From the NCBI GenBank assembly GCA_934597535.1, contig CAKTRT010000003.1:1-64000 (forward strand): a stretch of 64,000 bases of DNA, read 5' to 3'. The notes beneath the pieces are model-generated. The model saw only the letters and a list, made by a program, of their open reading frames with translations. It was not told where the DNA came from and did no database searches. Below, in pieces: positions 33,771 to 42,519 of the stretch. The position numbers and the translations under genes are program-made. This stretch comes from an uncultured Oscillospiraceae bacterium (lineage in GTDB: Bacteria; Bacillota; Clostridia; Oscillospirales; Oscillospiraceae). Numbering within the stretch: position 1 is the stretch's first letter; every line of letters starts with the position of its first letter.

Positions 33771-34433
33771 ATGCCGCCGAAACCGAAATTCACCAAAGAA
33801 GAAGTGACCGCTGCTGCATTTGCGCTTGTGCGCGAGCAGGGAGCCGACGCGCTGACTGCCCGAGAGCTTGGCGCGCAGCTGGGCAGCTCCGCACGTCCGA
33901 TCTTTACCGTATTTGCCGATATGGCGGAGGTGAGGGAGGCTGTGTTCGCCAAAGCCAAGGAGCGCTTCGGCGCCTATATGGCTGTGGCGGAGGATTTTGA
34001 TCCTGCCTATAAGATGCGCGGCATGCAGTGGGTCAAATTCGCACAGGAGGAGCCGAAGCTTTTCCAGCTTCTGTTCATGCGGGGAGAGGGAGGCGCGCCG
34101 GACTTTGACGAGGCCGTGCGCGTGAGCGCCTTTGACAGCGAGAAAGATCTGGCCATTATCCAGCGCGACTATCACGCCGATGCCGGACAGGCAAAGCACC
34201 TCTTCCGCCAGATGTGGATCTATACCTACGGCCTCTGCGTGCTCTGCGCCATGGGTATTTGCTCGTTTGACGAGCGGGAGCTGGCTGTGCATCTTGGCGA
34301 GATCTTCCACGGGATGATCTATGTGCTTACAAGCGGATCTGCGCCCTTCACAGGGGTACAGCCGGCAAAGCACGGCTCCGCCGAGAGCGACTTTGTGCGC
34401 CGGAACCATCCCGACCTTGGCGACGCGCGATGA
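33771..34433 (+). CDS. TetR/AcrR-family transcriptional regulator
   Basis: The 220-residue protein opens with a basic stretch and a TetR helix-turn-helix (TKEEVTAAAFALVREQGADALTARELGAQL, read in pieces) in residues 8-50; the recognition helix contains SSARPIFTVFADM. The rest is an all-helical ligand domain of the WHG-like type with FAQEEPKLFQLLFMRG. The target is unknown. It is followed by an XRE regulator and two ABC exporter modules, any of which it might control. Confidence 0.8.
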   Translation: MPPKPKFTKEEVTAAAFALVREQGADALTARELGAQLGSSARPIFTVFADMAEVREAVFAKAKERFGAYMAVAEDFDPAYKMRGMQWVKFAQEEPKLFQLLFMRGEGGAPDFDEAVRVSAFDSEKDLAIIQRDYHADAGQAKHLFRQMWIYTYGLCVLCAMGICSFDERELAVHLGEIFHGMIYVLTSGSAPFTGVQPAKHGSAESDFVRRNHPDLGDAR

Positions 34434-34507
34434 GCGTGTATTGTGTCAAAAATGCCGGAAGATCCGGCACTGCAACCGCCGGTTGACAGATTTCCTGCCC
34501 CGCTTTC

Positions 34508-34536
34508 TTGCGAGCAACCGCCGGAAACGGTATGAT
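34508..34536 (+). promoter_or_regulatory. Sigma-A promoter of the XRE-type gene
   Basis: TTGCGA (34,508-34,513), 17-bp spacer, TATGAT (34,531-34,536), 55 bp before the ATG. Confidence 0.55.
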
Positions 34537-34591
34537 GCGGCCATCAAAATCAATGCGCCGCAAGCGCATACCGAACAGGGAGGAGCATACC

Positions 34592-35593
34592 ATGATCTTG
34601 GCAGACAAAATTATTTCCCTTCGCAAAAAGGCGGGCTGGTCGCAGGAGGAGCTGGCGGGCCAGCTCGGCGTGACACGACAGTCTGTATCCAAATGGGAGG
34701 GTGCGCAGTCCGTGCCCGATATGGAAAAGGTCGTGCAGATGAGCAGGCTCTTTGGCGTGAGCACAGACTATCTGCTCAAGGATGAGCTGGAGGAAGCAGA
34801 ACCTCTGCCCGATGCGCCGGATGACCGTGCGCCGCTGCGCAGGGTAACGATGGAGCAGGCGGCGCGCTACCTGACCCTGCGCCGCGCCGCCGCGCCGAAG
34901 CTGGCGCTGGCGACATTCCTGTGCGTCATTTCGCCCGTTTGCCTGCTGATGCTTGCTGCGATGAGCGAGGTTCAGCGCTTCGGGATCCCCGAAAACGCGG
35001 CGGCCGGCATCGGCTTGTGCGTACTGCTGGCGCTGGTCGCGGCAGGTGTGTCGATCTTCCTTGCGCAGGCGGCAAAGGTGAAGGGATTCGAGTTTCTGGA
35101 AAAGGAGCCGTTTGAGACCGAATACGGCGTGAGCGGTATGGTGCGCGAGCGTCGCCGCGACTATCAGGATACCCACACGCGCCGCAACATCATTGCGGCG
35201 GTGCTGTGCATTCTTTCGGCGGTGCCGCTGTTTGCCGCAGCGTGCTTTGACACGGCAGATATCTATTATGTGGCGGCGGTCTGTGTGCTGCTGCTGATCG
35301 TGGGCATCGGCGCGACTCTCTTCGTGCTGACGGGGACTTACACCGGCGCGATGGATCAGCTGCTTGAAGAGGGCGACTACACGCGCCGCAGCAAGGCGCG
35401 CAGCGGCGTGCGCAGTACGATCAGCCTGATCTACTGGCTGGTCGTGACGGCCGTCTTCCTCGTTTACACCTTCGGCCCCAACGGCAACGGCCAGCCGCGG
35501 TATAGCTGGTTTATCTGGGCCATCGGCGGTGTGCTGTACGCGGCGGTGATGGGCATTGTGTCGCTCGTGCTGCATCATGAGGATAAAATGTAA
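34592..35593 (+). CDS. XRE-family HTH regulator with membrane domain
   Basis: The ATG at 34,592 follows GGGAGGAG. Residues 1-65 are an XRE/Cro helix-turn-helix (KIISLRKKAGWSQEELAGQL, then TRQSVSKWEGAQSVPDMEK). An acidic linker and then about five hydrophobic segments (near 115-140, 150-172, 215-235, 240-262 and 290-325) make up the rest of the 333 residues. Membrane-anchored XRE proteins of this form are common in Clostridia next to ABC exporters and may sense the membrane or a bound ligand. The gene lies between the TetR gene and the first ABC pair. Confidence 0.85.
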   Translation: MILADKIISLRKKAGWSQEELAGQLGVTRQSVSKWEGAQSVPDMEKVVQMSRLFGVSTDYLLKDELEEAEPLPDAPDDRAPLRRVTMEQAARYLTLRRAAAPKLALATFLCVISPVCLLMLAAMSEVQRFGIPENAAAGIGLCVLLALVAAGVSIFLAQAAKVKGFEFLEKEPFETEYGVSGMVRERRRDYQDTHTRRNIIAAVLCILSAVPLFAAACFDTADIYYVAAVCVLLLIVGIGATLFVLTGTYTGAMDQLLEEGDYTRRSKARSGVRSTISLIYWLVVTAVFLVYTFGPNGNGQPRYSWFIWAIGGVLYAAVMGIVSLVLHHEDKM

Positions 35594-35600
35594 AGTAAGC

Positions 35601-35692
35601 TTGACATATCGGCGCAAAACTGCTATGATGCAAGTAAAGCGAACTTGACATTGGAAAATAGTTCTTGACAACTTGAAATTAGCTGATATTAT
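35601..35692 (+). promoter_or_regulatory. Tandem promoters before the first ABC exporter pair
   Basis: P1: TTGACA (35,601-35,606), 17 bp, TATGAT (35,624-35,629). P2: TTGACA (35,665-35,670), 16 bp, TATTAT (35,687-35,692). A third TTGACA lies between (35,645-35,650). The closely repeated TTGACA elements might also be regulator-binding repeats. Confidence 0.6.
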
Positions 35693-35730
35693 TTTGATAT
35701 CAAAAAGATATGTAGACGGAAGTGAATATT

Positions 35731-36645
35731 ATGGAGCATATTATTGAGATCGAACATCTCTGCAAAAGCTTCGGTGAGGTCAAGGCGGTGCAGGATCTGT
35801 CATTCCACGTGCAGCGAGGCGAGCTGTTCGCCTTTCTCGGTGTGAATGGCGCGGGAAAGTCTACCACCATCTCCATCCTCTGCGGACAGCTGGAAAAGGA
35901 CAGCGGCAGCGTGAAAGTGTGCGGAGAGGATGTTGACCGCGCGCTTGCGCACATTTCACGCAGGCTCGGCGTGGTGTTTCAATATTCCGCGCTGGACGGC
36001 GTGCTCACCGTGCGCGAAAACCTGCGCTCGCGCGCCGCGCTCTACGGCATTACGGGAGAGCGCTTCCGCGCCCGCCTTGCCGAGCTTTCGGCGCTTTTGG
36101 AGCTGGAACCGCTGCTTGGCCGCACGCTCGGCAAGCTCTCCGGCGGACAGCGCCGCCGCATCGACATTGCCCGCGCGCTGCTGCACCGGCCGGAGATCCT
36201 CATTCTGGACGAGCCGACCACGGGACTGGATCCGCAGACACGCAGGCTGCTATGGGATGTGGTGCAGCGCCTGCGCCGCGAGGAGGAGCTGACGGTTTTC
36301 CTCACCACGCACTACATGGAGGAAGCGGCGGATGCGGACTATGTCATCATCCTCGACGGCGGCCGTATCGCAGCCGAGGGCACGCCGCTGACGCTGAAAA
36401 ACACATGGACAGGCGACTTTCTCACGCTTTACGGTGTGACGGCGGAACAGGCGGCCGCGCTGGGCTATCCGTGCGAAACGATCCGCGATGCCGTGCGAGT
36501 CTCTGTGCCGGACCCCGCTGCGGCGACAAAGCTGATCGCGGCGCATCCGGAGCTTTTCACGGACTATGAGCTGACCAAGGGCAAGATGGACGATGTATTT
36601 CTTGCCGTGACAGGCAAGAAGCTGACGGGGGGTGCGGTAAAATGA
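35731..36645 (+). CDS. ABC exporter ATP-binding protein (DrrA-like)
   Basis: The ATG at 35,731 follows GGAAGTG; a GTG nine bases earlier is possible. The 304-residue ATPase has Walker A GVNGAGKSTT, signature LSGGQRRRIDIA, Walker B ILILDEPTTGLD and the H-loop TTHYMEEA. A C-terminal extension of about 80 residues is typical of drug/multidrug and daunorubicin-type exporters. It overlaps the permease gene downstream by four bases (ATGA). The substrate is unknown. Confidence 0.9.
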   Translation: MEHIIEIEHLCKSFGEVKAVQDLSFHVQRGELFAFLGVNGAGKSTTISILCGQLEKDSGSVKVCGEDVDRALAHISRRLGVVFQYSALDGVLTVRENLRSRAALYGITGERFRARLAELSALLELEPLLGRTLGKLSGGQRRRIDIARALLHRPEILILDEPTTGLDPQTRRLLWDVVQRLRREEELTVFLTTHYMEEAADADYVIILDGGRIAAEGTPLTLKNTWTGDFLTLYGVTAEQAAALGYPCETIRDAVRVSVPDPAAATKLIAAHPELFTDYELTKGKMDDVFLAVTGKKLTGGAVK

Positions 36646-37541
36646 CAGGACTGGGTGCGCTGATCCGGCGCAACGTCAAACTGTTTTTTCATGATAAGGG
36701 GATGTTCTTCACTTCGCTCATCACGCCGGTGATCCTGCTGGTGCTGTACGGCACGTTTCTTGCCGGGGTGTACCGCGACAGCTTTACCTCGGCGCTCCCT
36801 GCCTATTTCAGCGTGGATGAGAGTCTTATCGACGCGACCGTCGGCGGACAGCTGGCCTCATCGCTGCTGGCGGTGAGCTGCGTGACGGTGGCGTTCTGTT
36901 CGAACCTGCTGATGGTGCAGGACAAGGTGAGCGGCGCGCGGTGCGATCTGACGGTCTCGCCCGTAAAGCGCTCCACACTGGCGGTGGCCTACTTCAGCGC
37001 CTCGGCGCTCACCACACTGATCGTGAGCATAACGGCATACGCTGTGTGCCTTGTCTATCTCTGGCGCATGGGCTGGTACTTATCGTCTGCGGATGTGCTG
37101 GCGCTGCTGCTCGACGTGGTGCTGCTGACGCTCTTCGGCGTGGCATTTTCCTCGTGCGTGAACGTGTTTCTAACGACAAGCGGTCAGGCTTCGGCGGTCG
37201 GCACGGTCGTCAGCGCGGGATACGGCTTTGTCTGCGGGGCGTATATGCCGATCTCGAACTTTTCCGAGGGGCTGCAGCGGACACTTTCGTTCCTGCCCGG
37301 CACTTACGGTACGAGCCTTCTGCGCAACCATGCGCTGCGCGGCGTGTACGAAGAGATGCGCGCGACCGGTTTTCCGGACGAGGTGATCGAGATGATTCGG
37401 GACTCCATCGACTGCAACCTGTATTTTTACGGCGACAAGGTGTCGCTTTCCGCAATGTACCTCATTCTTGTCGGCGCGGTACTCGCGCTGACGGCGCTCT
37501 ATGTGCTGCTGAACGCCCTTGATGCGAAAAAGCGGCGCTGA
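36642..37541 (+). CDS. ABC-2 type exporter permease
   Basis: The 299-residue membrane protein has an N-terminal amphipathic stretch (LIRRNVKLFFHDKGMFFTSL), one hydrophobic segment at 24-45, an extracytoplasmic loop, and five more segments ending near residue 292. This is the ABC-2 (DrrB-like) layout. YMPISNFSEGLQRTLSFLPGT is the usual conserved loop before the last segment. It pairs with the ATPase encoded immediately upstream. Confidence 0.88.
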   Translation: MTGLGALIRRNVKLFFHDKGMFFTSLITPVILLVLYGTFLAGVYRDSFTSALPAYFSVDESLIDATVGGQLASSLLAVSCVTVAFCSNLLMVQDKVSGARCDLTVSPVKRSTLAVAYFSASALTTLIVSITAYAVCLVYLWRMGWYLSSADVLALLLDVVLLTLFGVAFSSCVNVFLTTSGQASAVGTVVSAGYGFVCGAYMPISNFSEGLQRTLSFLPGTYGTSLLRNHALRGVYEEMRATGFPDEVIEMIRDSIDCNLYFYGDKVSLSAMYLILVGAVLALTALYVLLNALDAKKRR

Positions 37542-37579
37542 GCAAAAACTGCGATCAAGAGAGAAAAGGGAGAAAGATT

Positions 37580-38293
37580 ATGCTTACCATTGACCACCTG
37601 ACCAAGACCTTTGACGAAAAAAAGGCTGTGGACGATCTGACGCTGCACATCGCGCCGGGCGAGATCTACGGCTTCATCGGCCACAACGGCGCGGGCAAGA
37701 CCACCACGCTCAAGTCCGTCGTCGGCATTCAGCAGTTTGACTCCGGTGAGATTCGCATCGGCGGACACTCCATCAAGGACGAACCCCTTGCCTGCAAGCG
37801 GATGCTTGCCTACATCCCGGACAACCCGGATCTCTACGACTTTATGACCGGCATCAAGTATCTGAACTTTATTGCTGATATCTTCGGCGTGGATGCACAG
37901 GTGCGGCAGGAACGCATCCGCAAATATGCCGATCTCTTTGAGCTGACGAACGATCTGGCCCAACCCATCGCCGCCTATTCCCACGGCATGAAGCAGAAGC
38001 TGGCCATCATTTCCGCATGGCTGCACGCACCGCGGCTTATTCTCATGGATGAGCCGTTTGTCGGTCTTGATCCCAAGGCTGCGCACATTCTCAAGGGCAT
38101 GATGCGCGAGATCTGCGACGAGGGCGGTGCGATCTTCTTCTCGACACACGTGCTCGAGGTTGCGGAAAAGCTCTGCGACAAGGTCGCCATCATCAAGGGC
38201 GGAAAGCTGATCCGCTCGGGCACGATGGAAGAGGTCAAGGGCGATGACTCGCTCGAGGAGGTCTTCCTGGAGCTGGAGGATGAGCAATGCTGA
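37580..38293 (+). CDS. ABC exporter ATP-binding protein (second module)
   Basis: The 237-residue ATPase has Walker A GHNGAGKTTT, a variant signature YSHGMKQKLAI in place of LSGGQ, Walker B LILMDEPFVGLD and H-loop STHVLEVAE. The SHGMK signature is typical of the YhaQ/EcsA-like group. The gene follows the first ABC pair by 38 bp and overlaps the large permease downstream by seven bases. Confidence 0.9.
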   Translation: MLTIDHLTKTFDEKKAVDDLTLHIAPGEIYGFIGHNGAGKTTTLKSVVGIQQFDSGEIRIGGHSIKDEPLACKRMLAYIPDNPDLYDFMTGIKYLNFIADIFGVDAQVRQERIRKYADLFELTNDLAQPIAAYSHGMKQKLAIISAWLHAPRLILMDEPFVGLDPKAAHILKGMMREICDEGGAIFFSTHVLEVAEKLCDKVAIIKGGKLIRSGTMEEVKGDDSLEEVFLELEDEQC

Positions 38294-39882
38294 AGATACT
38301 GGTGAACAAACAGCTGACGGAGATCTTCCGCAGCTACTTCTATGATGCAAAAAAGAACAAAAAGCGTTCCAAAGGCGCGGTCATCGGCTATATCGCACTG
38401 TTTGTGCTGCTGATGGCCGGTATGCTCGGCGGCATATTCGCATTTCTGTCCGTCATGCTCTGCGGCACGCTGGCGGGGCTTGGCGTGGGCTGGCTCTACT
38501 TTGCGCTGATGGGGCTGCTGGCGGTATTCCTCGGCGCGTTTGGCAGCGTGTTCAACACGTTTTCGGGCCTGTACCTTGCCAAGGACAATGACCTTCTGCT
38601 TGCAATGCCCATCCCCGTGCGCACGCTGATGGCGGCGCGGCTGCTGACGGTCTACCTTATGGGTCTGATGTATTCCGCAGTCGTCATCGTTCCCGCGGTC
38701 ATCGTCTACTGGGTCACGGTGTCGGCATCGGCAATGGCGATCCTCGGCGGCGTGCTGCTGACGTTCCTGATCTCTGTTTTCGTGCTGGTGCTTTCCTGCG
38801 CGCTCGGCTGGGTCATCGCACAGATCAGTCTTAAGCTGCGCCACAAGGGCATTATCACGGTTCTCGTCTCGCTGGTGGGCATCGGGATCTATTACTTTGC
38901 CTGTTTCCGCGCGAGCGACCTGATCAATGCGCTGCTGCTCAACGCCGTCACGCTCGGCGAGAAGGTGCAGGGCAGCGCATATCCTATCTATCTTTTTGGC
39001 CGCGTGGGAGAGGGAGACGGCATGGCGATGCTGCTCGTCTCGCTGGTGGTGCTGGCGCTTTTCGCGCTGGTTTGGTATCTGCTCTCGAAGAGCTTTTTGA
39101 AGGTCGCGACCTCCACAGGACACACGGCCCGCGCCGTCTACCGCGAAAAGCGCACGGAACGCCGCAGCGTTTCCTCGGCACTGCTCGGCAAGGAGCTTGC
39201 GCGCTTCGCGTCCAGCCCGAACTATATGCTCAACTGCGGCCTCGGCATTCTGCTGCTGCCGCTGGCGGGCATTTTGCTGGTCTGGAAGGGGGGAGAGGCC
39301 GTTTCAGTGCTGAACATGATCTTCGCTTCCCGCAGCGGCTGCGCAGAGGTACTGCTGTGCACGGGCGTGTGTACCATCGCATCGATGAACGATATGGCCA
39401 CGCCATCCGTCTCGCTTGAGGGCAAATCCCTCTGGCTTGCACAGTCGCTGCCCACCAGCCCGTGGCAGGTGCTGCGGGCAAAGCTACGACTCCAGCTCGT
39501 GCTTACGGCTGTTCCCGCGCTGGTGCCGCTTGCCTGTATGGCGGTCATTTTGCCGCTCACGCCCGCACTGCTGCTTGCGGCGGTTACGGCGCTTGCGTAC
39601 ATTGCGTTTTCCGCCTGCCTTGGGCTGGTACTTGGCGTGGTACGGGCGAACCTGACATGGACGAGCGAACTTGTACCGATCAAGCAGAGCCTTGCGGTGA
39701 TGATTGCACTGTTCGGCGGCTGGGCCTACGCGCTCGCCCTTGCGGGGCTGTATCTCTGGCAGGGCTGGAAGCTGGGCGCGAGCGTCTATCTCATGATTTT
39801 TGCACTCGTGACGCTGCTGGTTTCGGCACTGATGTACCGTTGGCTCAAAACAAAGGGCGCGTGCCGCTTTGCGGCGCTGTGA
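38287..39882 (+). CDS. Large ABC exporter permease (second module)
   Basis: The 531-residue protein has about twelve hydrophobic segments in two halves, unlike the six-segment ABC-2 permease of the first module. The middle (around residues 260-300, AVYREKRTERRSVSSALLGKE in part) is soluble. Its layout matches putative ABC exporter membrane proteins of Firmicutes that pair with EcsA/YhaQ-like ATPases. Substrate is unknown. It is the last gene of the four-gene exporter operon. Confidence 0.82.
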   Translation: MLKILVNKQLTEIFRSYFYDAKKNKKRSKGAVIGYIALFVLLMAGMLGGIFAFLSVMLCGTLAGLGVGWLYFALMGLLAVFLGAFGSVFNTFSGLYLAKDNDLLLAMPIPVRTLMAARLLTVYLMGLMYSAVVIVPAVIVYWVTVSASAMAILGGVLLTFLISVFVLVLSCALGWVIAQISLKLRHKGIITVLVSLVGIGIYYFACFRASDLINALLLNAVTLGEKVQGSAYPIYLFGRVGEGDGMAMLLVSLVVLALFALVWYLLSKSFLKVATSTGHTARAVYREKRTERRSVSSALLGKELARFASSPNYMLNCGLGILLLPLAGILLVWKGGEAVSVLNMIFASRSGCAEVLLCTGVCTIASMNDMATPSVSLEGKSLWLAQSLPTSPWQVLRAKLRLQLVLTAVPALVPLACMAVILPLTPALLLAAVTALAYIAFSACLGLVLGVVRANLTWTSELVPIKQSLAVMIALFGGWAYALALAGLYLWQGWKLGASVYLMIFALVTLLVSALMYRWLKTKGACRFAAL

Positions 39883-40166
39883 GCATAAAACCGCTCACCC
39901 TCTCCGCTTGATGGGCGTCGGTAAAACAGTGCTGACGCACCGGATCGAACAGCGCGCCGGAAAAACCGCGTGCGATCTTCAAGAAGCACGGTGACAGCGA
40001 TCCGCGTGAAAGAATCTTCCCGCGAATTGCAACTGACATAAGGAGCTGTATATGGAGAGTTGAACGCTGCAGCAACTGCATTTACCGGCAGCACCGCGAA
40101 TGCGCAACGACCGGCCAGATCAAAAACGGCAGCATTTGTGCTTGCGGACAATTCAAAGAAAAAATA
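39883..40166 (+). other. Gene-poor gap with a possible broken small Cys-rich frame
   Basis: Between the exporter operon and the terminator, AAGGAG (40,040-40,045) precedes an ATG at 40,051 that stops after three codons. In the next frame the sequence reads RVERCSNCIYRQHREC, then GSICACGQFKEK, a spacing of cysteines that looks like a small zinc-binding protein. A one-base shift near the start would explain the break. The cysteines are seen in sequence; the idea that this was a gene is inference. Confidence 0.3.
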
Positions 40167-40205
40167 AAAAGTGACGGGGCCTTTCGTTTGCGCCCCGTCA
40201 CTTTT
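40167..40205. terminator. Bidirectional terminator between the exporter operon and the PRTase gene
   Basis: A 14-bp stem (AAAAGTGACGGGGC and its complement) encloses an 11-nt loop; A-rich and T-rich flanks on the two sides let it serve both converging transcripts. Confidence 0.85.
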
Positions 40206-40215
40206 GTTCGGATTT

Positions 40216-40776
40216 TTACTTCACGCTGCCGTCGGCGTTGAAGACCGGCAGCTTTTCAAGGAACAGGATGTCCTTACGGTCGGCCGCGCCGCCTTCGGCG
40301 AGAACGGCCATACGGCCCGTGACGGTGCCGCCTGCTTTTTCCACGAGCGCCTCCATCGCCTTGAGCGAGCCGCCGGTGGAAATGACGTCGTCAACGAGCA
40401 GGATCTTTTTCCCGCGGATGACGGCCGCATCGTCTGAGCCGAGGTAGAGCCGCTGCTGGGCGACGGTGGTGATGGACTTGTCTTCGACGGAAATGGGGTC
40501 GGGCATATAGACCTTTGGCCCCTTGCGCGCGATAAAGTACTTCGCTGCGCCGCTCTGGCGCGCCATCTCGTGGATGAGAGGAATGGACTTGGCCTCGGCG
40601 GTGAGCAGATAATCGTATTCCACATCCGCTGCAAGCTTCAAAAGCTCGGCAGCGCAGCGGGTGGTCAGCTCCGCGTCGCCAAACATGATAAACGCGCCGA
40701 TATAAAGCTCGTCTGTCACCTTGCAGATGGGAAGCTCGCGGTCAAGACCCGCGACGTGCATCGAAAAAGTCGCCAT
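40216..40776 (-). CDS. Type I phosphoribosyltransferase (adenine PRTase-like)
   Basis: The 186-residue protein has the PRPP motif ILLVDDVISTGGSLKAME and a PRTase core with YLLTAEAKSIPLIHEMARQ, the segment where APRT has its hood and PPi loop. It is near APRT in length and pattern, but LTAEAKSIPL differs from the usual APRT core (GxExRGF). Xanthine or another purine base, or a regulatory role, is therefore possible. It stands alone on the minus strand. Confidence 0.8.
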   Translation of the reverse strand: MATFSMHVAGLDRELPICKVTDELYIGAFIMFGDAELTTRCAAELLKLAADVEYDYLLTAEAKSIPLIHEMARQSGAAKYFIARKGPKVYMPDPISVEDKSITTVAQQRLYLGSDDAAVIRGKKILLVDDVISTGGSLKAMEALVEKAGGTVTGRMAVLAEGGAADRKDILFLEKLPVFNADGSVK

Positions 40777-40873
40777 AAAAGGAAGCTCCCTTCACTTTTC
40801 ACATCTTTCTCTTGCCGCCGAACCGGGCGGCAAACAAAACCAGTATACTGATTTGCGGAGAAATGTCAAGCGC

Positions 40874-41074
40874 TCAGACTTCAGTGTCGCCCTCAGGCAT
40901 GACAAGCGCGCAGATGAAGTAGGCAATGATGCCGCTGCCGTAGGCAAACGCAAGCACGCCCCAGAGAATGCGCACGATGGTGGGGTCAATGTTGAAGTAG
41001 TCGGCAAAGCCGGCGCAGACGCCGCAGATCTTCTTGTTGTTACGGGACTTGTGAAGCTTTTTCTTTTCGTCCAT
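40874..41074 (-). CDS. PspC domain protein
   Basis: The 66-residue protein starts at an ATG (41,074) with GGAGAC upstream and consists of one PspC domain: KKICGVCAGFADYFNIDPTI, then a hydrophobic segment ILWGVLAFAYGSGIIAYFICALVMP. PspC proteins sense or respond to membrane stress; small single-domain forms are common in Firmicutes and their partners are unknown. It is probably transcribed alone. Confidence 0.9.
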   Translation of the reverse strand: MDEKKKLHKSRNNKKICGVCAGFADYFNIDPTIVRILWGVLAFAYGSGIIAYFICALVMPEGDTEV

Positions 41075-41166
41075 GGTATTGTCTCCTTTTATCGTTGGTC
41101 CGCGTGGCAGAGCCGCACGGCCGTAGCTCGTTTGCGAATACAACTTCAGTATAGCACCAAATATTT

Positions 41167-42129
41167 TTAATGTAAAGTACCGCTTTTTCCGTGGCCGAGC
41201 GTGGAAAAAAAGTGAAACGACAGCGGCCAGAGAAGTCCGGCAGTGAGTACCATGCAGCAGTAGCGGATGCCGTCGGCGGGGCCGCTGCCCTGCCCGAACA
41301 GCGCGTAGAGCGGAGATTTGAGACCGGCTTTGACCGCTACGACCAGCATAAGCCCGAGTACAAGCTTTAAAAGCTGCGCCCACCAGACTGCCTGCGTTTC
41401 AAAGCGGATCGCGCGGTCGTCAACATAAACGGTGATGAGAATGCCGATGACACCGCCGAGCATGCACCAGGCATTTTTGACGGCGGAATCGAAATTGCTG
41501 AGATCGCCAGACGCTCCGCTGCGCACGCGTATGGCGTAGAAGAGAAAAACGAGCGCGGGCAGCAGCATCAAGAGCCATGTGTGCAGCAGATAGTTCGGGC
41601 GGCGCTTGGCTTCCTCCGGCACGGGTGCGAGCGCAAATACGAGCGCCGCTGCGATCAGCAGCGACACGCCCACGTCGAGCGGCGTGTGCACGCCGAGATA
41701 GAGCCGCGAGAACGCGATGAGCAGCGCGAGCACAATGCACATGATACGTACCCAGCGCCGGCGCGACGTGCGCGCAATGCCGCCGAAGGTGCCGACAGCG
41801 TTCTGAGTATGTCCGCTGGGGAAGGAAAAGCCCGTTGCCTGCGCGCGGGCGGCTTCGACGATCGGAAAGTCCGGGTCAAGCACCCACGGGCGCGGGATCC
41901 GGAAGGTGATCTTGAGCATCTGATTGGCGATGGTGCCGGCAAAGCCGACGAGCAGCAGGTAATAGCCCCGCCGCTTATCGACACACCAGAACACCAGCAG
42001 CGCGAGAACCATGAAAAATGTTTCTTCCCCCAGATGCGTCACCGCCGCCATGAGGGTATCGAGCAGCGGCGTGCGGATGGATGCGAGCGCGCGGAGAAAA
42101 TCGAGATTGAGCGACAGAAAAGCGGACAT
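41167..42129 (-). CDS. PAP2-family phosphatase, integral membrane
   Basis: The 320-residue protein has the three lipid phosphatase motifs: KITFRIPRP, PSGHTQN and SRLYLGVHTPLDV, with the catalytic His pair in the last two. The first two-thirds form the six-segment PAP2 core. Four more hydrophobic segments follow, an extension seen in some Clostridial members. Likely substrates are undecaprenyl pyrophosphate or phosphatidate. GGAGGGG precedes the ATG. Confidence 0.9.
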   Translation of the reverse strand: MSAFLSLNLDFLRALASIRTPLLDTLMAAVTHLGEETFFMVLALLVFWCVDKRRGYYLLLVGFAGTIANQMLKITFRIPRPWVLDPDFPIVEAARAQATGFSFPSGHTQNAVGTFGGIARTSRRRWVRIMCIVLALLIAFSRLYLGVHTPLDVGVSLLIAAALVFALAPVPEEAKRRPNYLLHTWLLMLLPALVFLFYAIRVRSGASGDLSNFDSAVKNAWCMLGGVIGILITVYVDDRAIRFETQAVWWAQLLKLVLGLMLVVAVKAGLKSPLYALFGQGSGPADGIRYCCMVLTAGLLWPLSFHFFSTLGHGKSGTLH

Positions 42130-42187
42130 AAAGACCCCTCCTTCGTCAAATTCACAGCTTTTTCATTGTAGCACGTGAAATTACCTC

Positions 42188-42216
42188 TTGCAACTTCCAT
42201 TTTCCTGTGATATAAA
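42188..42216 (+). promoter_or_regulatory. Sigma-A promoter of the pheST T-box transcript
   Basis: TTGCAA (42,188-42,193), 17-bp spacer, TATAAA (42,211-42,216), just before the T-box leader. Confidence 0.65.
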
Positions 42217-42225
42217 TGAAAACCA

Positions 42226-42462
42226 GTGAAATGCGCCGAAGGGGAAAATAGCGGGTCTGTGCCGCAAAGAGAGGACTGGTCGTCGGCTGGGAGCCAGTCT
42301 GCGGGATGCCGCTTGGTTCGCCCCCGAGCAGCCGCGAGGAAATGCGCGGCCGGTCAGCCACCGTTACGGGCAATGAGCGCGCGCCTTCGGGCGCGAATCT
42401 GGGTGGTACCGCGGAAGAAAGTCTTTCGTCCCGAGAGAGTCGGGAGGAAGGGCTATTTTTTT
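42226..42462 (+). ncRNA. T-box leader riboswitch of pheST
   Basis: The leader contains the T-box sequence TGGGTGGTACCGCGG (42,400-42,414), which binds the uncharged tRNA acceptor end. A terminator follows: TCCCGA with TCGGGA (42,429-42,445) plus flanking pairs, then a run of seven T. Stem I shows AGAGAG and GGCTGGGAGCC. The codon TTC at 42,317-42,319 followed by GCCCCCGAGC fits the specifier-loop pattern and gives Phe, matching the gene behind it. Uncharged tRNA-Phe would favour the antiterminator and pheST expression. Confidence 0.92.
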
Positions 42463-42519
42463 GCCCTTGCCGCCGATTTTTAAGACCCTGCAAATTTTTA
42501 CCTGAAAAGGAGAAATGAT

